This document shows positions 19,738 to 31,385 of a stretch of 64,000 nucleotides of DNA, one piece after another (position 1 is the first letter of the stretch; every line of letters begins with the position of its first letter). This stretch comes from Hirudinaria manillensis. Lineage: Eukaryota > Annelida > Clitellata > Hirudinida > Hirudinidae. The notes beneath the pieces are model-generated. The model worked only from the letters and a program-made list of their open reading frames with translations, was not told the DNA's origin and ran no database searches. Where the stretch lies: positions 7,727,501-7,791,500 of the forward strand of contig CM067529.1 of assembly GCA_034509925.1 (NCBI GenBank), read 5' to 3'. The translations under genes and the position numbers were made by a program.

Positions 19738-21177
19738 ACTTATAAATAATTAAATTTCAAGAAGTAACACTGGCGTACCAATTGTTTTTGCCACCTAGGG
19801 CGGTCGTTCGATATTCCACTTCTCATCCCCGGTGATATCCCATTGATAATATGGCTTTCAAAATTCGGAAGACCCTCAAAATATTCACTTTCATGTGACT
19901 ACAATCAAAGACCTAATTTTAGATTGTGTATATTAGACGAACACTTTCGCCTTATGTCGCATATATATGAAATAAGTAATGGATTAAGGCATCGATTTTT
20001 CTAAAATAATATGAAAGCATTATGAAAATTGAAAACTTATGAAAGCTATAGTGAGCAATGTGACCAGTGAACACTTTGGCGGAACAAGATTTGGAGAAGG
20101 GAGAAAAATATAACAGGAGGAATATAACAAGGAAAATGAATGAAAATATTCAATTTAAAGATAGAATCTTTATTCTGAAGAAGGCAATTTCTCAACCCTA
20201 TGAACTTGACAGAACTTGACAGTCGTCTGAATTTTCATGGAAAAGTTTGCAAATCCAACTTCATTTTCGCTTTAATATTTTCTGAGAAATACCAACGAAA
20301 TAGTGATGAAACAAAGTCACGGCGAAAGTTAACAGGACACACAAACAATGGGCTGCGGTCTTAGATCGGTTCCATATATATCTTTCCAGATGAGAAATAA
20401 TTAGTTTGAGGGGCGAATTTGATAAGGGCAATATGAAGCAATACCTTTTTGACGTACGTTTCACGTGTTTGTGTTAGATCGAATGGCAAATTGAAATGTA
20501 GTACAATTATGCAGGATGAAATATTAATAACTAGAGGACGTTAGGCGGGATAAGATTACCGGCTGTGCCGCATCTCTTGTGAAAGGAGTGCTCCTCGTTT
20601 GGATTTTTGTAAATATGGTTGAACTGTAAGCATTAAAAACAATGACATATTACAGCTTTAAGAACTCGTGTTGGTATAAAATTTCAGATTTTTTAGTTTT
20701 ATCCCCGCTAGATACCTCCCTTTGGTACGCCACTGAACATTAACATCGTGGCATAACATTAGTTTCTATAGCTGTAAGCAACAAGGTAATGAAAATACTC
20801 CTTGGTGTAAAACAAAAATCACCTATTACTAGCATATTGCAAATACTACAATTTATCTTTAATAAAATAATGACCAATTAAATGCTTTCTTTTCAGGGAA
20901 GGTTCTGAGGCATAAATCCGACAAATATCCGGAAAATTATTTTGACATTTTCTACAGTTCTTAAGGAATCCCGCTGGATTGGCAATGTTTTGTAGTATTG
21001 ACAGTTGCCATTTTAACTGATTTAATGGTTTATTATTAAACCTTTTTAACTTATTATTTCATTTGACGAGTTTTTCATCTAACTAGAAGTGCGGTGTTCA
21101 TGCAAATGGACAAAATAAATATTTGAAAAGAAGAAATAAATTTTATTAGTTACACAATTTTATTAGACGAATTTTAT
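19738..21177. other. 3' flank of the receptor gene; possible alternative last exon at 20897-20915
   Basis: Mostly non-coding. A strong acceptor (TTTCTTTTCAG) at 20886-20896 precedes G GAA GGT TCT GAG GCA TAA. This would continue exon 7 (phase 2) as EEGSEA and stop. An AATAAA at 21114-21119 could serve that transcript. Otherwise I see no gene. Confidence 0.35.
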
Positions 21178-21595
21178 TAGTTAGATTGGAGCCCAGATCG
21201 TAAATATTTAATAAACAACATCGAAGCAATACAGAGAAGATTCACTAAAGCCGTCTCTAAGAAAATACAAATATTCAACAAGACTCAAACTTCTTGGACT
21301 CCCAACACTTGAACACCGGCGTTTAATTCTAGATTTGCGTTTTTTATTCAAAATTTTCCATGGCCTTGTTAAAACAGATATTAGTAAGCATATCCATCAT
21401 TCAAATCCTAGAACTCATGGTCACCCTTTAAGGTTGAGATCGGATGCATGCAATACTTACAGGTCAAATCCGCTTCATTAATAGAAATTCATCAGCGCAT
21501 CTGGAACGCTCTTCCCGAGGAGGTGGTATCGTCAGGCACCTTCTCTCTATTTAAAACTCTAATTTCAAATATTGATCTGAACAAACATTGATTTG
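21178..21595 (+). pseudogene. LINE 3' remnant (Jockey/CR1-like RT C-terminus)
   Basis: Broken reverse-transcriptase tail. It reads DWSPDRKYLINNIEAIQRRF in one frame. It then shifts to KLLGLPTLEHRRLILDLRFL and on to HPLRLRS, followed by stops. A third frame gives IHQRIWNALPEEVVSSGTFS and SLFKTLIS. The order is the canonical C-terminal order of Jockey/CR1-type polymerases. At least two frameshifts and the missing 5' part make it dead. A decayed 3' region continues to about 21770. Confidence 0.8.
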
Positions 21596-21910
21596 ATCAA
21601 ATATTGATCTGTTCCTAACGGTCTCAGAGTAACTTTTGAGGACTTTTTTGTTTGCCATATCGCTCGCCCTCTGCTTGTTATTTTTTATTCTTGGTATTGT
21701 CGGCCATATTAGGGGCCCTTTTAGGATCCTCTGACTGGGAAAATAATTAAATACATAACATACACAACATTTTAATAAGCTATCTCTGTCATGAGAATCT
21801 CCGAATCAATTTATTTAATTCAAACTTAATAACAGAAGTTTGTAGATATATTTATGACCATATATATATTTCAGTATTGGTACGGGATGTGACTCAGAAA
21901 GTGACGTAGT

Positions 21911-22446
21911 TTACAGGGTTCCATTCGAAGACGTCGTGGTTTCAGCCGTAGATGCCGTAGTGGTCACTATCTCCTTCTTTGCGTAAGTGATGGTGGTCGT
22001 TTCGTCAAATTGTTCTGATTCAGCAATAACAGCATAACAGTAACAAGCATAACGTGAGAATATCACTCATTCTGCTGCATATTTTAAGAGCTAATATTTA
22101 CAGTAGAGATTTAAATTTATTACATTAATTTGCGATATAACTTATAACCTATTTACTACTAACAACTTACCTGAACACGGAATAGGAGTGATAAGTTTAA
22201 CTTCTATTTGGGCCCCGGAACACATACTGATTTCGTGACAATTGCGTATTCTGTAGATGGTTTTAATTCCACATGTATACGGAAGACTCCAGGCTGACCA
22301 ACTGATCAGGAGATCAGGATTGCCAACTGTAGAATAGCTAAATTAACCCATAGAATTGGTAATATTAACTACGTTGTAAGGTATACCGGCCCATTCAGAC
22401 TGCATCATGCTAAAATCCCAGTTCAGCCAAGTAATCGACAGGCATT
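21911..22446 (-). CDS. Second TSP1-like gene, 3' part only
   Basis: Three minus-strand exons with GT/AG borders, all joined in phase 1: 22446-22387 (60 nt), 22326-22171 (156 nt) and 22014-21911 ending in TAA. The first encodes TWLNWDFSMMQSEWA and matches RWMAFDFNLMHSDWG of the gene at 4499-6430. The second is a TSP1-like unit: ISWSAWSLPYTCG, then TIYRIRNC and two further cysteines. The last is Thr-rich (ETTTITYAKKEIVTTTASTA...) and ends the protein without a membrane span. No upstream exon or signal peptide was found between 22447 and the tRNA array at about 22941. The gene is therefore either cut off by the array or has its 5' part elsewhere. The extracellular role is inferred from its paralogue. 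Confidence 0.6.
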
Positions 22447-22940
22447 CTAACGAATTAATAAAAGACATTTAACAAACTAACAAATAGGCGGTGTTAAAAA
22501 CACAAGATTAACCAAAGCTAAAAAATGAACAAGACAATAATTAAACAATAAAAGCAAGAAACTCATTTCATTATTTATACAAAAGAGTACATGACAACAT
22601 TTTTCAAGCTTTTCGATAATAAAATTGAGAAATATAAAAATGATTTCAAGGAATTACAAAATAAAAAAAATGCAATTACGTTGTGCCACAAATACCATAA
22701 GAAATAGACTATTAAACATAACAGAAAAAAACAGTAAAAAGACAGATATAAAATATAGCGTCACAGAAAAACAGAGTCCATAGTAAAAAGAGAGATAGTG
22801 CAACAAAAAAAAATTGTAATAATATTAAAGCATAAAATATCTAAACACTGATTACAAAATGATTTATTCACTAACGCTTAAAAAGAAGGGGAAAAAAACA
22901 TTTCATTAGCAAAACGAATAATATTGAAAAAACTAAATAC
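22447..22940. other. AT-rich spacer before the tRNA array
   Basis: Highly A-rich sequence with no exon, RNA gene or element that I can identify. It separates the truncated TSP1-like gene from the left edge of the array. Confidence 0.4.
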
Positions 22941-23053
22941 AAAGATCTAACCCAAGGAAGCCTAAATCGTTCGCATGTCTGATCCGCCTCCGACCTCAGA
23001 AAAGTCGCAAAACACGCCCTAGTGACTGCGCGTCGCTTTCAGACGTCTTCGGC

Positions 23054-23125
23054 AGGGGGCAGCCGGAGTTGAACCGGCGACCTCACGATCTGCAGTCGAA
23101 TGCTCTGCCACTGAGCTATACCCCC
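23054..23125 (-). tRNA. tRNA-Cys(GCA), copy 1, stem variant
   Basis: First tRNA of the array. It differs from the consensus at 23085, which puts U opposite U28 in the anticodon stem (position 42). It lies at the degenerate edge and may be less functional than the rest. Confidence 0.85.
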
Positions 23126-23303
23126 GACGATTCGCCACTTATTTTACACTTTCCATTTCCGTGCTTCAACGGCGGCAGTCGAGTTCGTCGATAGCACGCA
23201 TTCGAGGCCACTTTCGTCGTTTCACAGAGGTCTAACTCAAGGCAGCCTCATTCCGTTCTACTTCTTAACCAGATCGTTCCGCCTCCGACCTCAGAAAAGT
23301 CGC

Positions 23304-23307
23304 AAAA
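23304..23307 (-). terminator. First T4 after tRNA-Cys (copy 2; in every unit)
   Basis: Minus-strand TTTT in GTGTTTTGCG, 42-45 nt past the tRNA 3' end. A second TTTT follows at 23295-23298. No T run of four or more lies closer. T4 is a minimal Pol III stop in animals. Confidence 0.5.
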
Positions 23308-23348
23308 CACGCCCTAGTGACTGCGCGTCGCTTTCAGACGTCTTCGGC

Positions 23349-23420
23349 AGGGGGCAGCCGGAGTTGAACCGGCGACCTCTCGATCTGCAGTCGAATGCTC
23401 TGCCACTGAGCTATACCCCC
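23349..23420 (-). tRNA. tRNA-Cys-GCA: tRNA-Cys(GCA), copy 2, array consensus
   Basis: Delivers cysteine to UGC/UGU codons. The 72-nt cloverleaf is complete. Acceptor stem GGGGGTA/TGCCCCC has one U-G wobble. D stem is GCTC/GAGC with loop AGTGGCA. Anticodon stem TTCGA/TCGAG encloses loop CTGCAGA with anticodon GCA. The variable loop is AGGTC. T stem GCCGG/CCGGC encloses TTCAACT. Discriminator is U73, a cysteine identity base. There is no intron and no encoded CCA. The internal promoter is intact: A box TAGCTCAGTGG and B box GGTTCAACTCC. The body agrees closely with animal cytosolic tRNA-Cys as known to me. About 128 of the 139 copies look identical to this one by eye. Confidence 0.98.
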
Positions 23421-23433
23421 GACGATTCGCCAC

Positions 23434-23441
23434 TTATTTTA
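23434..23441 (-). promoter_or_regulatory. TATA-like element upstream of tRNA-Cys (copy 2; in every unit)
   Basis: TAAAATAA on the minus strand at -21 to -14 from the tRNA 5' end. AT-rich upstream boxes can assist TFIIIB placement. The context is otherwise G+C-rich and the box is conserved across the units, but this is a weak prediction. Confidence 0.4.
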
Positions 23442-24233
23442 CACTTTCCATTTCCGTGCTTCAACGGCGGCAGTCGAGTTCGTCGATAGCACGCATTCGA
23501 GGCCACTTTCGTCGTTTCACAGAGGTCTAACTCAAGGCAGCCTCATTCCGTTCTACTTCTTAACCAGATCGTTCCGCCTCCGACCTCAGAAAAGTCGCAA
23601 AACACGCCCTAGTGACTGCGCGTCGCTTTCAGACGTCTTCGGCAGGGGGCAGCCGGAGTTGAACCGGCGACCTCTCGATCTGCAGTCGAATGCTCTGCCA
23701 CTGAGCTATACCCCCGACGATTCGCCACTTATTTTACACTTTCCATTTCCGTGCTTCAACGGCGGCAGTCGAGTTCGTCGATAGCACGCATTCGAGGCCA
23801 CTTTCGTCGTTTCACAGAGGTCTAACTCAAGGCAGCCTCATTCCGTTCTACTTCTTAACCAGATCGTTCCGCCTCCGACCTCAGAAAAGTCGCAAAACAC
23901 GCCCTAGTGACTGCGCGTCGCTTTCAGACGTCTTCGGCAGGGGGCAGCCGGAGTTGAACCGGCGACCTCTCGATCTGCAGTCGAATGCTCTGCCACTGAG
24001 CTATACCCCCGACGATTCGCCACTTATTTTACACTTTCCATTTCCGTGCTTCAACGGCGGCAGTCGAGTTCGTCGATAGCACGCATTCGAGGCCACTTTC
24101 GTCGTTTCACAGAGGTCTAACTCAAGGCAGCCTCATTCCGTTCTACTTCTTAACCAGATCGTTACGCCTCCGACCTCAGAAAAGTCGCAAAACACGCCCT
24201 AGTGACTGCGCGTCGCTTTCAGACGTCTTCGGC

Positions 24234-24305
24234 AGGGGGAAGCCGGAGTTGAACCGGCGACCTCTCGATCTGCAGTCGAATGCTCTGCCACTGAGCTATA
24301 CCCCC
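24234..24305 (-). tRNA. tRNA-Cys(GCA), copy 5, G67U variant
   Basis: Base 24240 changes the U6-G67 wobble pair to U6-U67 in the acceptor stem. The rest matches the consensus. Confidence 0.88.
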
Positions 24306-27183
24306 GACGATTCGCCAGTTATTTTACACTTTCCATTTCCGTGCTTCAACGGCGGCAGTCGAGTTCGTCGATAGCACGCATTCGAGGCCACTTTCGTCGT
24401 TTCACAGAGGTCTAACTCAAGGCAGCCTCATTCCGTTCTACTTCTTAACCAGATCGTTCCGCCTCCGACCTCAGAAAAGTCGCAAAACACGCCCTAGTGA
24501 CTGCGCGTCGCTTTCAGACGTCTTCGGCAGGGGGCAGCCGGAGTTGAACCGGCGACCTCTCGATCTGCAGTCGAATGCTCTGCCACTGAGCTATACCCCC
24601 GACGATTCGCCACTTATTTTACACTTTCCATTTCCGTGCTTCAACGGCGGCAGTCGAGTTCGTCGATAGCACGCATTCGAGGCCACTTTCGTCGTTTCAC
24701 AGAGGTCTAACTCAAGGCAGCCTCATTCCGTTCTACTTCTTAACCAGATCGTTCCGCCTCCGACCTCAGAAAAGTCGCAAAACACGCCCTAGTGACTGCG
24801 CGTCGCTTTCAGACGTCTTCGGCAGGGGGCAGCCGGAGTTGAACCGGCGACCTCTCGATCTGCAGTCGAATGCTCTGCCACTGAGCTATACCCCCGACGA
24901 TTCGCCAGTTATTTTACACTTTCCATTTCCGTGCTTCAACGGCGGCAGTCGAGTTCGTCGATAGCACGCATTCGATGCCACTTTCGTCGTTTCACAGAGG
25001 TCTAACTCAAGGCAGCCTCATTCCGTTCTACTTCTTAACCAGATCGTTCCGCCTCCGACCTCAGAAAAGTCGCAAAACACGCCCTAGTGACTGCGCGTCG
25101 CTTTCAGACGTCTTCGGCAGGGGGCAGCCGGAGTTGAACCGGCGACCTCTCGATCTGCAGTCGAATGCTCTGCCACTGAGCTATACCCCCGACGATTCGC
25201 CACTTATTTTACACTTTCCATTTCCGTGCTTCAACGGCGGCAGTGGAGTTCGTCGATAGCACGCATTCGAGGCCACTTTCGTCGTTTCACAGAGGTCTAA
25301 CTCAAGGCAGCCTCATTCCGTTCTACTTCTTAACCAGATCGTTCCGCCTCCGACCTCAGAAAAGTCGCAAAACACGCCCTAGTGACTGCGCGTCGCTTTC
25401 AGACGTCTTCGGCAGGGGGCAGCCGGAGTTGAACCGGCGACCTCTCGATCTGCAGTCGAATGCTCTGCCACTGAGCTATACCCCCGACGATTCGCCACTT
25501 ATTTTACACTTTCCATTTCCGTGCTTCAACGGCGGCAGTCGAGTTCGTCGATAGCACGCATTCGAGGCCACTTTCGTCGTTTCACAGAGGTCTAACTCAA
25601 GGCAGCCTCATTCCGTTCTACTTCTTAACCAGATCGTTCCGCCTCCGACCTCAGAAAAGTCGCAAAACACGCCCTAGTGACTGCGCGTCGCTTTCAGACG
25701 TCTTCGGCAGGGGGCAGCCGGAGTTGAACCGGCGACCTCTCGATCTGCAGTCGAATGCTCTGCCACTGAGCTATACCCCCGACGATTCGCCAGTTATTTT
25801 ACACTTTCCATTTCCGTGCTTCAACGGCGGCAGTCGAGTTCGTCGATAGCACGCATTCGAGGCCACTTTCGTCGTTTCACAGAGGTCTAACTCAAGGCAG
25901 CCTCATTCCGTTCTACTTCTTAACCAGATCGTTACGCCTCCGACCTCAGAAAAGTCGCAAAACACGCCCTAGTGACTGCGCGTCGCTTTCAGACGTCTTC
26001 GGCAGGGGGCAGCCGGAGTTGAACCGGCGACCTCTCGATCTGCAGTCGAATGCTCTGCCACTGAGCTATACCCCCGACGATTCGCCACTTATTTTACACT
26101 TTCCATTTCCGTGCTTCAACGGCGGCAGTCGAGTTCGTCGATAGCACGCATTCGATGCCACTTTCGTCGTTTCACAGAGGTCTAACTCAAGGCAGCCTCA
26201 TTCCGTTCTACTTCTTAACCAGATCGTTCCGCCTCCGACCTCAGAAAAGTCGCAAAACACGCCCTAGTGACTGCGCGTCGCTTTCAGACGTCTTCGGCAG
26301 GGGGCAGCCGGAGTTGAACCGGCGACCTCTCGATCTGCAGTCGAATGCTCTGCCACTGAGCTATACCCCCGACGATTCGCCACTTATTTTACACTTTCCA
26401 TTTCCGTGCTTCAACGGCTGCAGTCTAGTTCGTCGATAGCACGCATTCGAGGCCACTTTCGTCGTTTCACAGAGGTCTAACTCAAGGCAGCCTCATTCCG
26501 TTCTACTTCTTAACCAGATCGTTCCGCCTCCGACCTCAGAAAAGTCGCAAAACACGCCCTAGTGACTGCGCGTCGCTTTCAGACGTCTTCGGCAGGGGGC
26601 AGCCGGAGTTGAACCGGCGACCTCTCGATCTGCAGTCGAATGCTCTGCCACTGAGCTATACCCCCGACGATTCGCCACTTATTTTACACTTTCCATTTCC
26701 GTGCTTCAACGGCGGCAGTCGAGTTCGTCGATAGCACGCATTCGAGGCCACTTTCGTCGTTTCACAGAGGTCTAACTCAAGGCAGCCTCATTCCGTTCTA
26801 CTTCTTAACCAGATCGTTCCGCCTCCGACCTCAGAAAAGTCGCAAAACACGCCCTAGTGACTGCGCGTCGCTTTCAGACGTCTTCGGCAGGGGGCAGCCG
26901 GAGTTGAACCGGCGACCTCTCGATCTGCAGTCGAATGCTCTGCCACTGAGCTATACCCCCGACGATTCGCCACTTATTTTACACTTTCCATTTCCGTGCT
27001 TCAACGGCTGCAGTCTAGTTCGTCGATAGCACGCATTCGAGGCCACTTTCGTCGTTTCACAGAGGTCTAACTCAAGGCAGCCTCATTCCGTTCTACTTCT
27101 TAACCAGATCGTTCCGCCTCCGACCTCAGAAAAGTCGCAAAACACGCCCTAGTGACTGCGCGTCGCTTTCAGACGTCTTCGGC

Positions 27184-27255
27184 AGGGGGCAGCCGGAGTT
27201 GAACCGGCGACCTCTCGATCTGCAGTCGAATGCTCTGCCACTGAGCTATAACCCC
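27184..27255 (-). tRNA. tRNA-Cys(GCA), copy 15, G5U variant
   Basis: Base 27251 changes G5 to U, so position 5 no longer pairs with C68. The rest matches the consensus. Confidence 0.88.
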
Positions 27256-30133
27256 GACGATTCGCCACTTATTTTACACTTTCCATTTCCGTGCTTCAAC
27301 GGCGGCAGTCGAGTTCGTCGATAGCACGCATTCGAGGCCACTTTCGTCGTTTCACAGAGGTCTAACTCAAGGCAGCCTCATTCCGTTCTACTTCTTAACC
27401 AGATCGTTCCGCCTCCGACCTCAGAAAAGTCGCAAAACACGCCCTAGTGACTGCGCGTCGCTTTCAGACGTCTTCGGCAGGGGGCAGCCGGAGTTGAACC
27501 GGCGACCTCTCGATCTGCAGTCGAATGCTCTGCCACTGAGCTATACCCCCGACGATTCGCCACTTATTTTACACTTTCCATTTCCGTGCTTCAACGGCTG
27601 CAGTCGAGTTCGTCGATAGCACGCATTCGAGGCCACTTTCGTCGTTTCACAGAGGTCTAACTCAAGGCAGCCTCATTCCGTTCTACTTCTTAACCAGATC
27701 GTTCCGCCTCCGACCTCAGAAAAGTCGCAAAACACGCCCTAGTGACTGCGCGTCGCTTTCAGACGTCTTCGGCAGGGGGCAGCCGGAGTTGAACCGGCGA
27801 CCTCTCGATCTGCAGTCGAATGCTCTGCCACTGAGCTATACCCCCGACGATTCGCCACTTATTTTACACTTTCCATTTCCGTGCTTCAACGGCGGCAGTC
27901 GAGTTCGTCGATAGCACGCATTCGATGCCACTTTCGTCGTTTCACAGAGGTCTAACTCAAGGCAGCCTCATTCCGTTCTACTTCTTAACCAGATCGTTCC
28001 GCCTCCGACCTCAGAAAAGTCGCAAAACACGCCCTAGTGACTGCGCGTCGCTTTCAGACGTCTTCGGCAGGGGGCAGCCGGAGTTGAACCGGCGACCTCT
28101 CGATCTGCAGTCGAATGCTCTGCCACTGAGCTATACCCCCGACGATTCGCCACTTATTTTACACTTTCCATTTCCGTGCTTCAACGGCGGCAGTCGAGTT
28201 CGTCGATAGCACGCATTCGAGGCCACTTTCGTCGTTTCACAGAGGTCTAACTCAAGGCAGCCTCATTCCGTTCTACTTCTTAACCAGATCGTTCCGCCTC
28301 CGACCTCAGAAAAGTCGCAAAACACGCCCTAGTGACTGCGCGTCGCTTTCAGACGTCTTCGGCAGGGGGCAGCCGGAGTTGAACCGGCGACCTCTCGATC
28401 TGCAGTCGAATGCTCTGCCACTGAGCTATACCCCCGACGATTCGCCACTTATTTTACACTTTCCATTTCCGTGCTTCAACGGCGGCAGTCGAGTTCGTCG
28501 ATAGCACGCATTCGAGGCCACTTTCGTCGTTTCACAGAGGTCTAACTCAAGGCAGCCTCATTCCGTTCTACTTCTTAACCAGATCGTTCCGCCTCCGACC
28601 TCAGAAAAGTCGCAAAACACGCCCTAGTGACTGCGCGTCGCTTTCAGACGTCTTCGGCAGGGGGCAGCCGGAGTTGAACCGGCGACCTCTCGATCTGCAG
28701 TCGAATGCTCTGCCACTGAGCTATACCCCCGACGATTCGCCACTTATTTTACACTTTCCATTTCCGTGCTTCAACGGCGGCAGTCGAGTTCGTCGATAGC
28801 ACGCATTCGATGCCACTTTCGTCGTTTCACAGAGGTCTAACTCAAGGCAGCCTCATTCCGTTCTACTTCTTAACCAGATCGTTCCGCCTCCGACCTCAGA
28901 AAAGTCGCAAAACACGCCCTAGTGACTGCGCGTCGCTTTCAGACGTCTTCGGCAGGGGGCAGCCGGAGTTGAACCGGCGACCTCTCGATCTGCAGTCGAA
29001 TGCTCTGCCACTGAGCTATACCCCCGACGATTCGCCACTTATTTTACACTTTCCATTTCCGTGCTTCAACGGCGGCAGTCGAGTTCGTCGATAGCACGCA
29101 TTCGAGGCCACTTTCGTCGTTTCACAGAGGTCTAACTCAAGGCAGCCTCATTCCGTTCTACTTCTTAACCAGATCGTTCCGCCTCCGACCTCAGAAAAGT
29201 CGCAAAACACGCCCTAGTGACTGCGCGTCGCTTTCAGACGTCTTCGGCAGGGGGCAGCCGGAGTTGAACCGGCGACCTCTCGATCTGCAGTCGAATGCTC
29301 TGCCACTGAGCTATACCCCCGACGATTCGCCACTTATTTTACACTTTCCATTTCCGTGCTTCAACGGCGGCAGTCGAGTTCGTCGATAGCACGCATTCGA
29401 TGCCACTTTCGTCGTTTCACAGAGGTCTAACTCAAGGCAGCCTCATTCCGTTCTACTTCTTAACCAGATCGTTCCGCCTCCGACCTCAGAAAAGTCGCAA
29501 AACACGCCCTAGTGACTGCGCGTCGCTTTCAGACGTCTTCGGCAGGGGGCAGCCGGAGTTGAACCGGCGACCTCTCGATCTGCAGTCGAATGCTCTGCCA
29601 CTGAGCTATACCCCCGACGATTCGCCACTTATTTTACACTTTCCATTTCCGTGCTTCAACGGCGGCAGTCGAGTTCGTCGATAGCACGCATTCGAGGCCA
29701 CTTTCGTCGTTTCACAGAGGTCTAACTCAAGGCAGCCTCATTCCGTTCTACTTCTTAACCAGATCGTTCCGCCTCCGACCTCAGAAAAGTCGCAAAACAC
29801 GCCCTAGTGACTGCGCGTCGCTTTCAGACGTCTTCGGCAGGGGGCAGCCGGAGTTGAACCGGCGACCTCTCGATCTGCAGTCGAATGCTCTGCCACTGAG
29901 CTATACCCCCGACGATTCGCCACTTATTTTACACTTTCCATTTCCGTGCTTCAACGGCGGCAGTCGAGTTCGTCGATAGCACGCATTCGAGGCCACTTTC
30001 GTCGTTTCACAGAGGTCTAACTCAAGGCAGCCTCATTCCGTTCTACTTCTTAACCAGATCGTTCCGCCTCCGACCTCAGAAAAGTCGCAAAACACGCCCT
30101 AGTGACTGCGCGTCGCTTTCAGACGTCTTCGGC

Positions 30134-30205
30134 AGGGGGCAGCCGGAGTTGAACCGGCGACCTCTCGATCTGCAGTCGAATGCTCTGCCACTGAGCTATA
30201 GCCCC
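30134..30205 (-). tRNA. tRNA-Cys(GCA), copy 25, G5C variant
   Basis: Base 30201 changes G5 to C, giving a C5-C68 mismatch. Confidence 0.88.
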
Positions 30206-31018
30206 GACGATTCGCCACTTATTTTACACTTTCCATTTCCGTGCTTCAACGGCGGCAGTCGAGTTCGTCGATAGCACGCATTCGAGGCCACTTTCGTCGT
30301 TTCACAGAGGTCTAACTCAAGGCAGCCTCATTCCGTTCTACTTCTTAACCAGATCGTTCCGCCTCCGACCTCAGAAAAGTCGCAAAACACGCCCTAGTGA
30401 CTGCGCGTCGCTTTCAGACGTCTTCGGCAGGGGGCAGCCGGAGTTGAACCGGCGACCTCTCGATCTGCAGTCGAATGCTCTGCCACTGAGCTATACCCCC
30501 GACGATTCGCCACTTATTTTACACTTTCCATTTCCGTGCTTCAACGGCTGCAGTCGAGTTCGTCGATAGCACGCATTCGAGGCCACTTTCGTCGTTTCAC
30601 AGAGGTCTAACTCAAGGCAGCCTCATTCCGTTCTACTTCTTAACCAGATCGTTACGCCTCCGACCTCAGAAAAGTCGCAAAACACGCCCTAGTGACTGCG
30701 CGTCGCTTTCAGACGTCTTCGGCAGGGGGCAGCCGGAGTTGAACCGGCGACCTCTCGATCTGCAGTCGAATGCTCTGCCACTGAGCTATACCCCCGACGA
30801 TTCGCCACTTATTTTACACTTTCCATTTCCGTGCTTCAACGGCTGCAGTCGAGTTCGTCGATAGCACGCATTCGAGGCCACTTTCGTCGTTTCACAGAGG
30901 TCTAACTCAAGGCAGCCTCATTCCGTTCTACTTCTTAACCAGATCGTTCCGCCTCCGACCTCAGAAAAGTCGCAAAACACGCCCTAGTGACTGCGCGTCG
31001 CTTTCAGACGTCTTCGGC

Positions 31019-31090
31019 AGGGGGAAGCCGGAGTTGAACCGGCGACCTCTCGATCTGCAGTCGAATGCTCTGCCACTGAGCTATACCCCC
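31019..31090 (-). tRNA. tRNA-Cys(GCA), copy 28, G67U variant
   Basis: Base 31025 carries the same G67U change as copies 5 and 29. Confidence 0.88.
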
Positions 31091-31313
31091 GACGATTCGC
31101 CACTTATTTTACACTTTCCATTTCCGTGCTTCAACGGCTGCAGTCGAGTTCGTCGATAGCACGCATTCGAGGCCACTTTCGTCGTTTCACAGAGGTCTAA
31201 CTCAAGGCAGCCTCATTCCGTTCTACTTCTTAACCAGATCGTTCCGCCTCCGACCTCAGAAAAGTCGCAAAACACGCCCTAGTGACTGCGCGTCGCTTTC
31301 AGACGTCTTCGGC

Positions 31314-31385
31314 AGGGGGAAGCCGGAGTTGAACCGGCGACCTCTCGATCTGCAGTCGAATGCTCTGCCACTGAGCTATAGCCCC
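31314..31385 (-). tRNA. tRNA-Cys(GCA), copy 29, double variant
   Basis: It carries both G67U (31320) and G5C (31381), which leaves two acceptor-stem mismatches. It is the most altered copy and may be a pseudogene. It combines changes seen singly in neighbours 25 and 28. Confidence 0.8.

Noticed and set aside
24975..29684. Repeated 94-103-codon plus-strand frames in the array
   Set aside because: They run antisense through the tRNA gene and spacer and appear only in units where a base change makes a start codon. The translation is an artefact of a stop-poor repeat.
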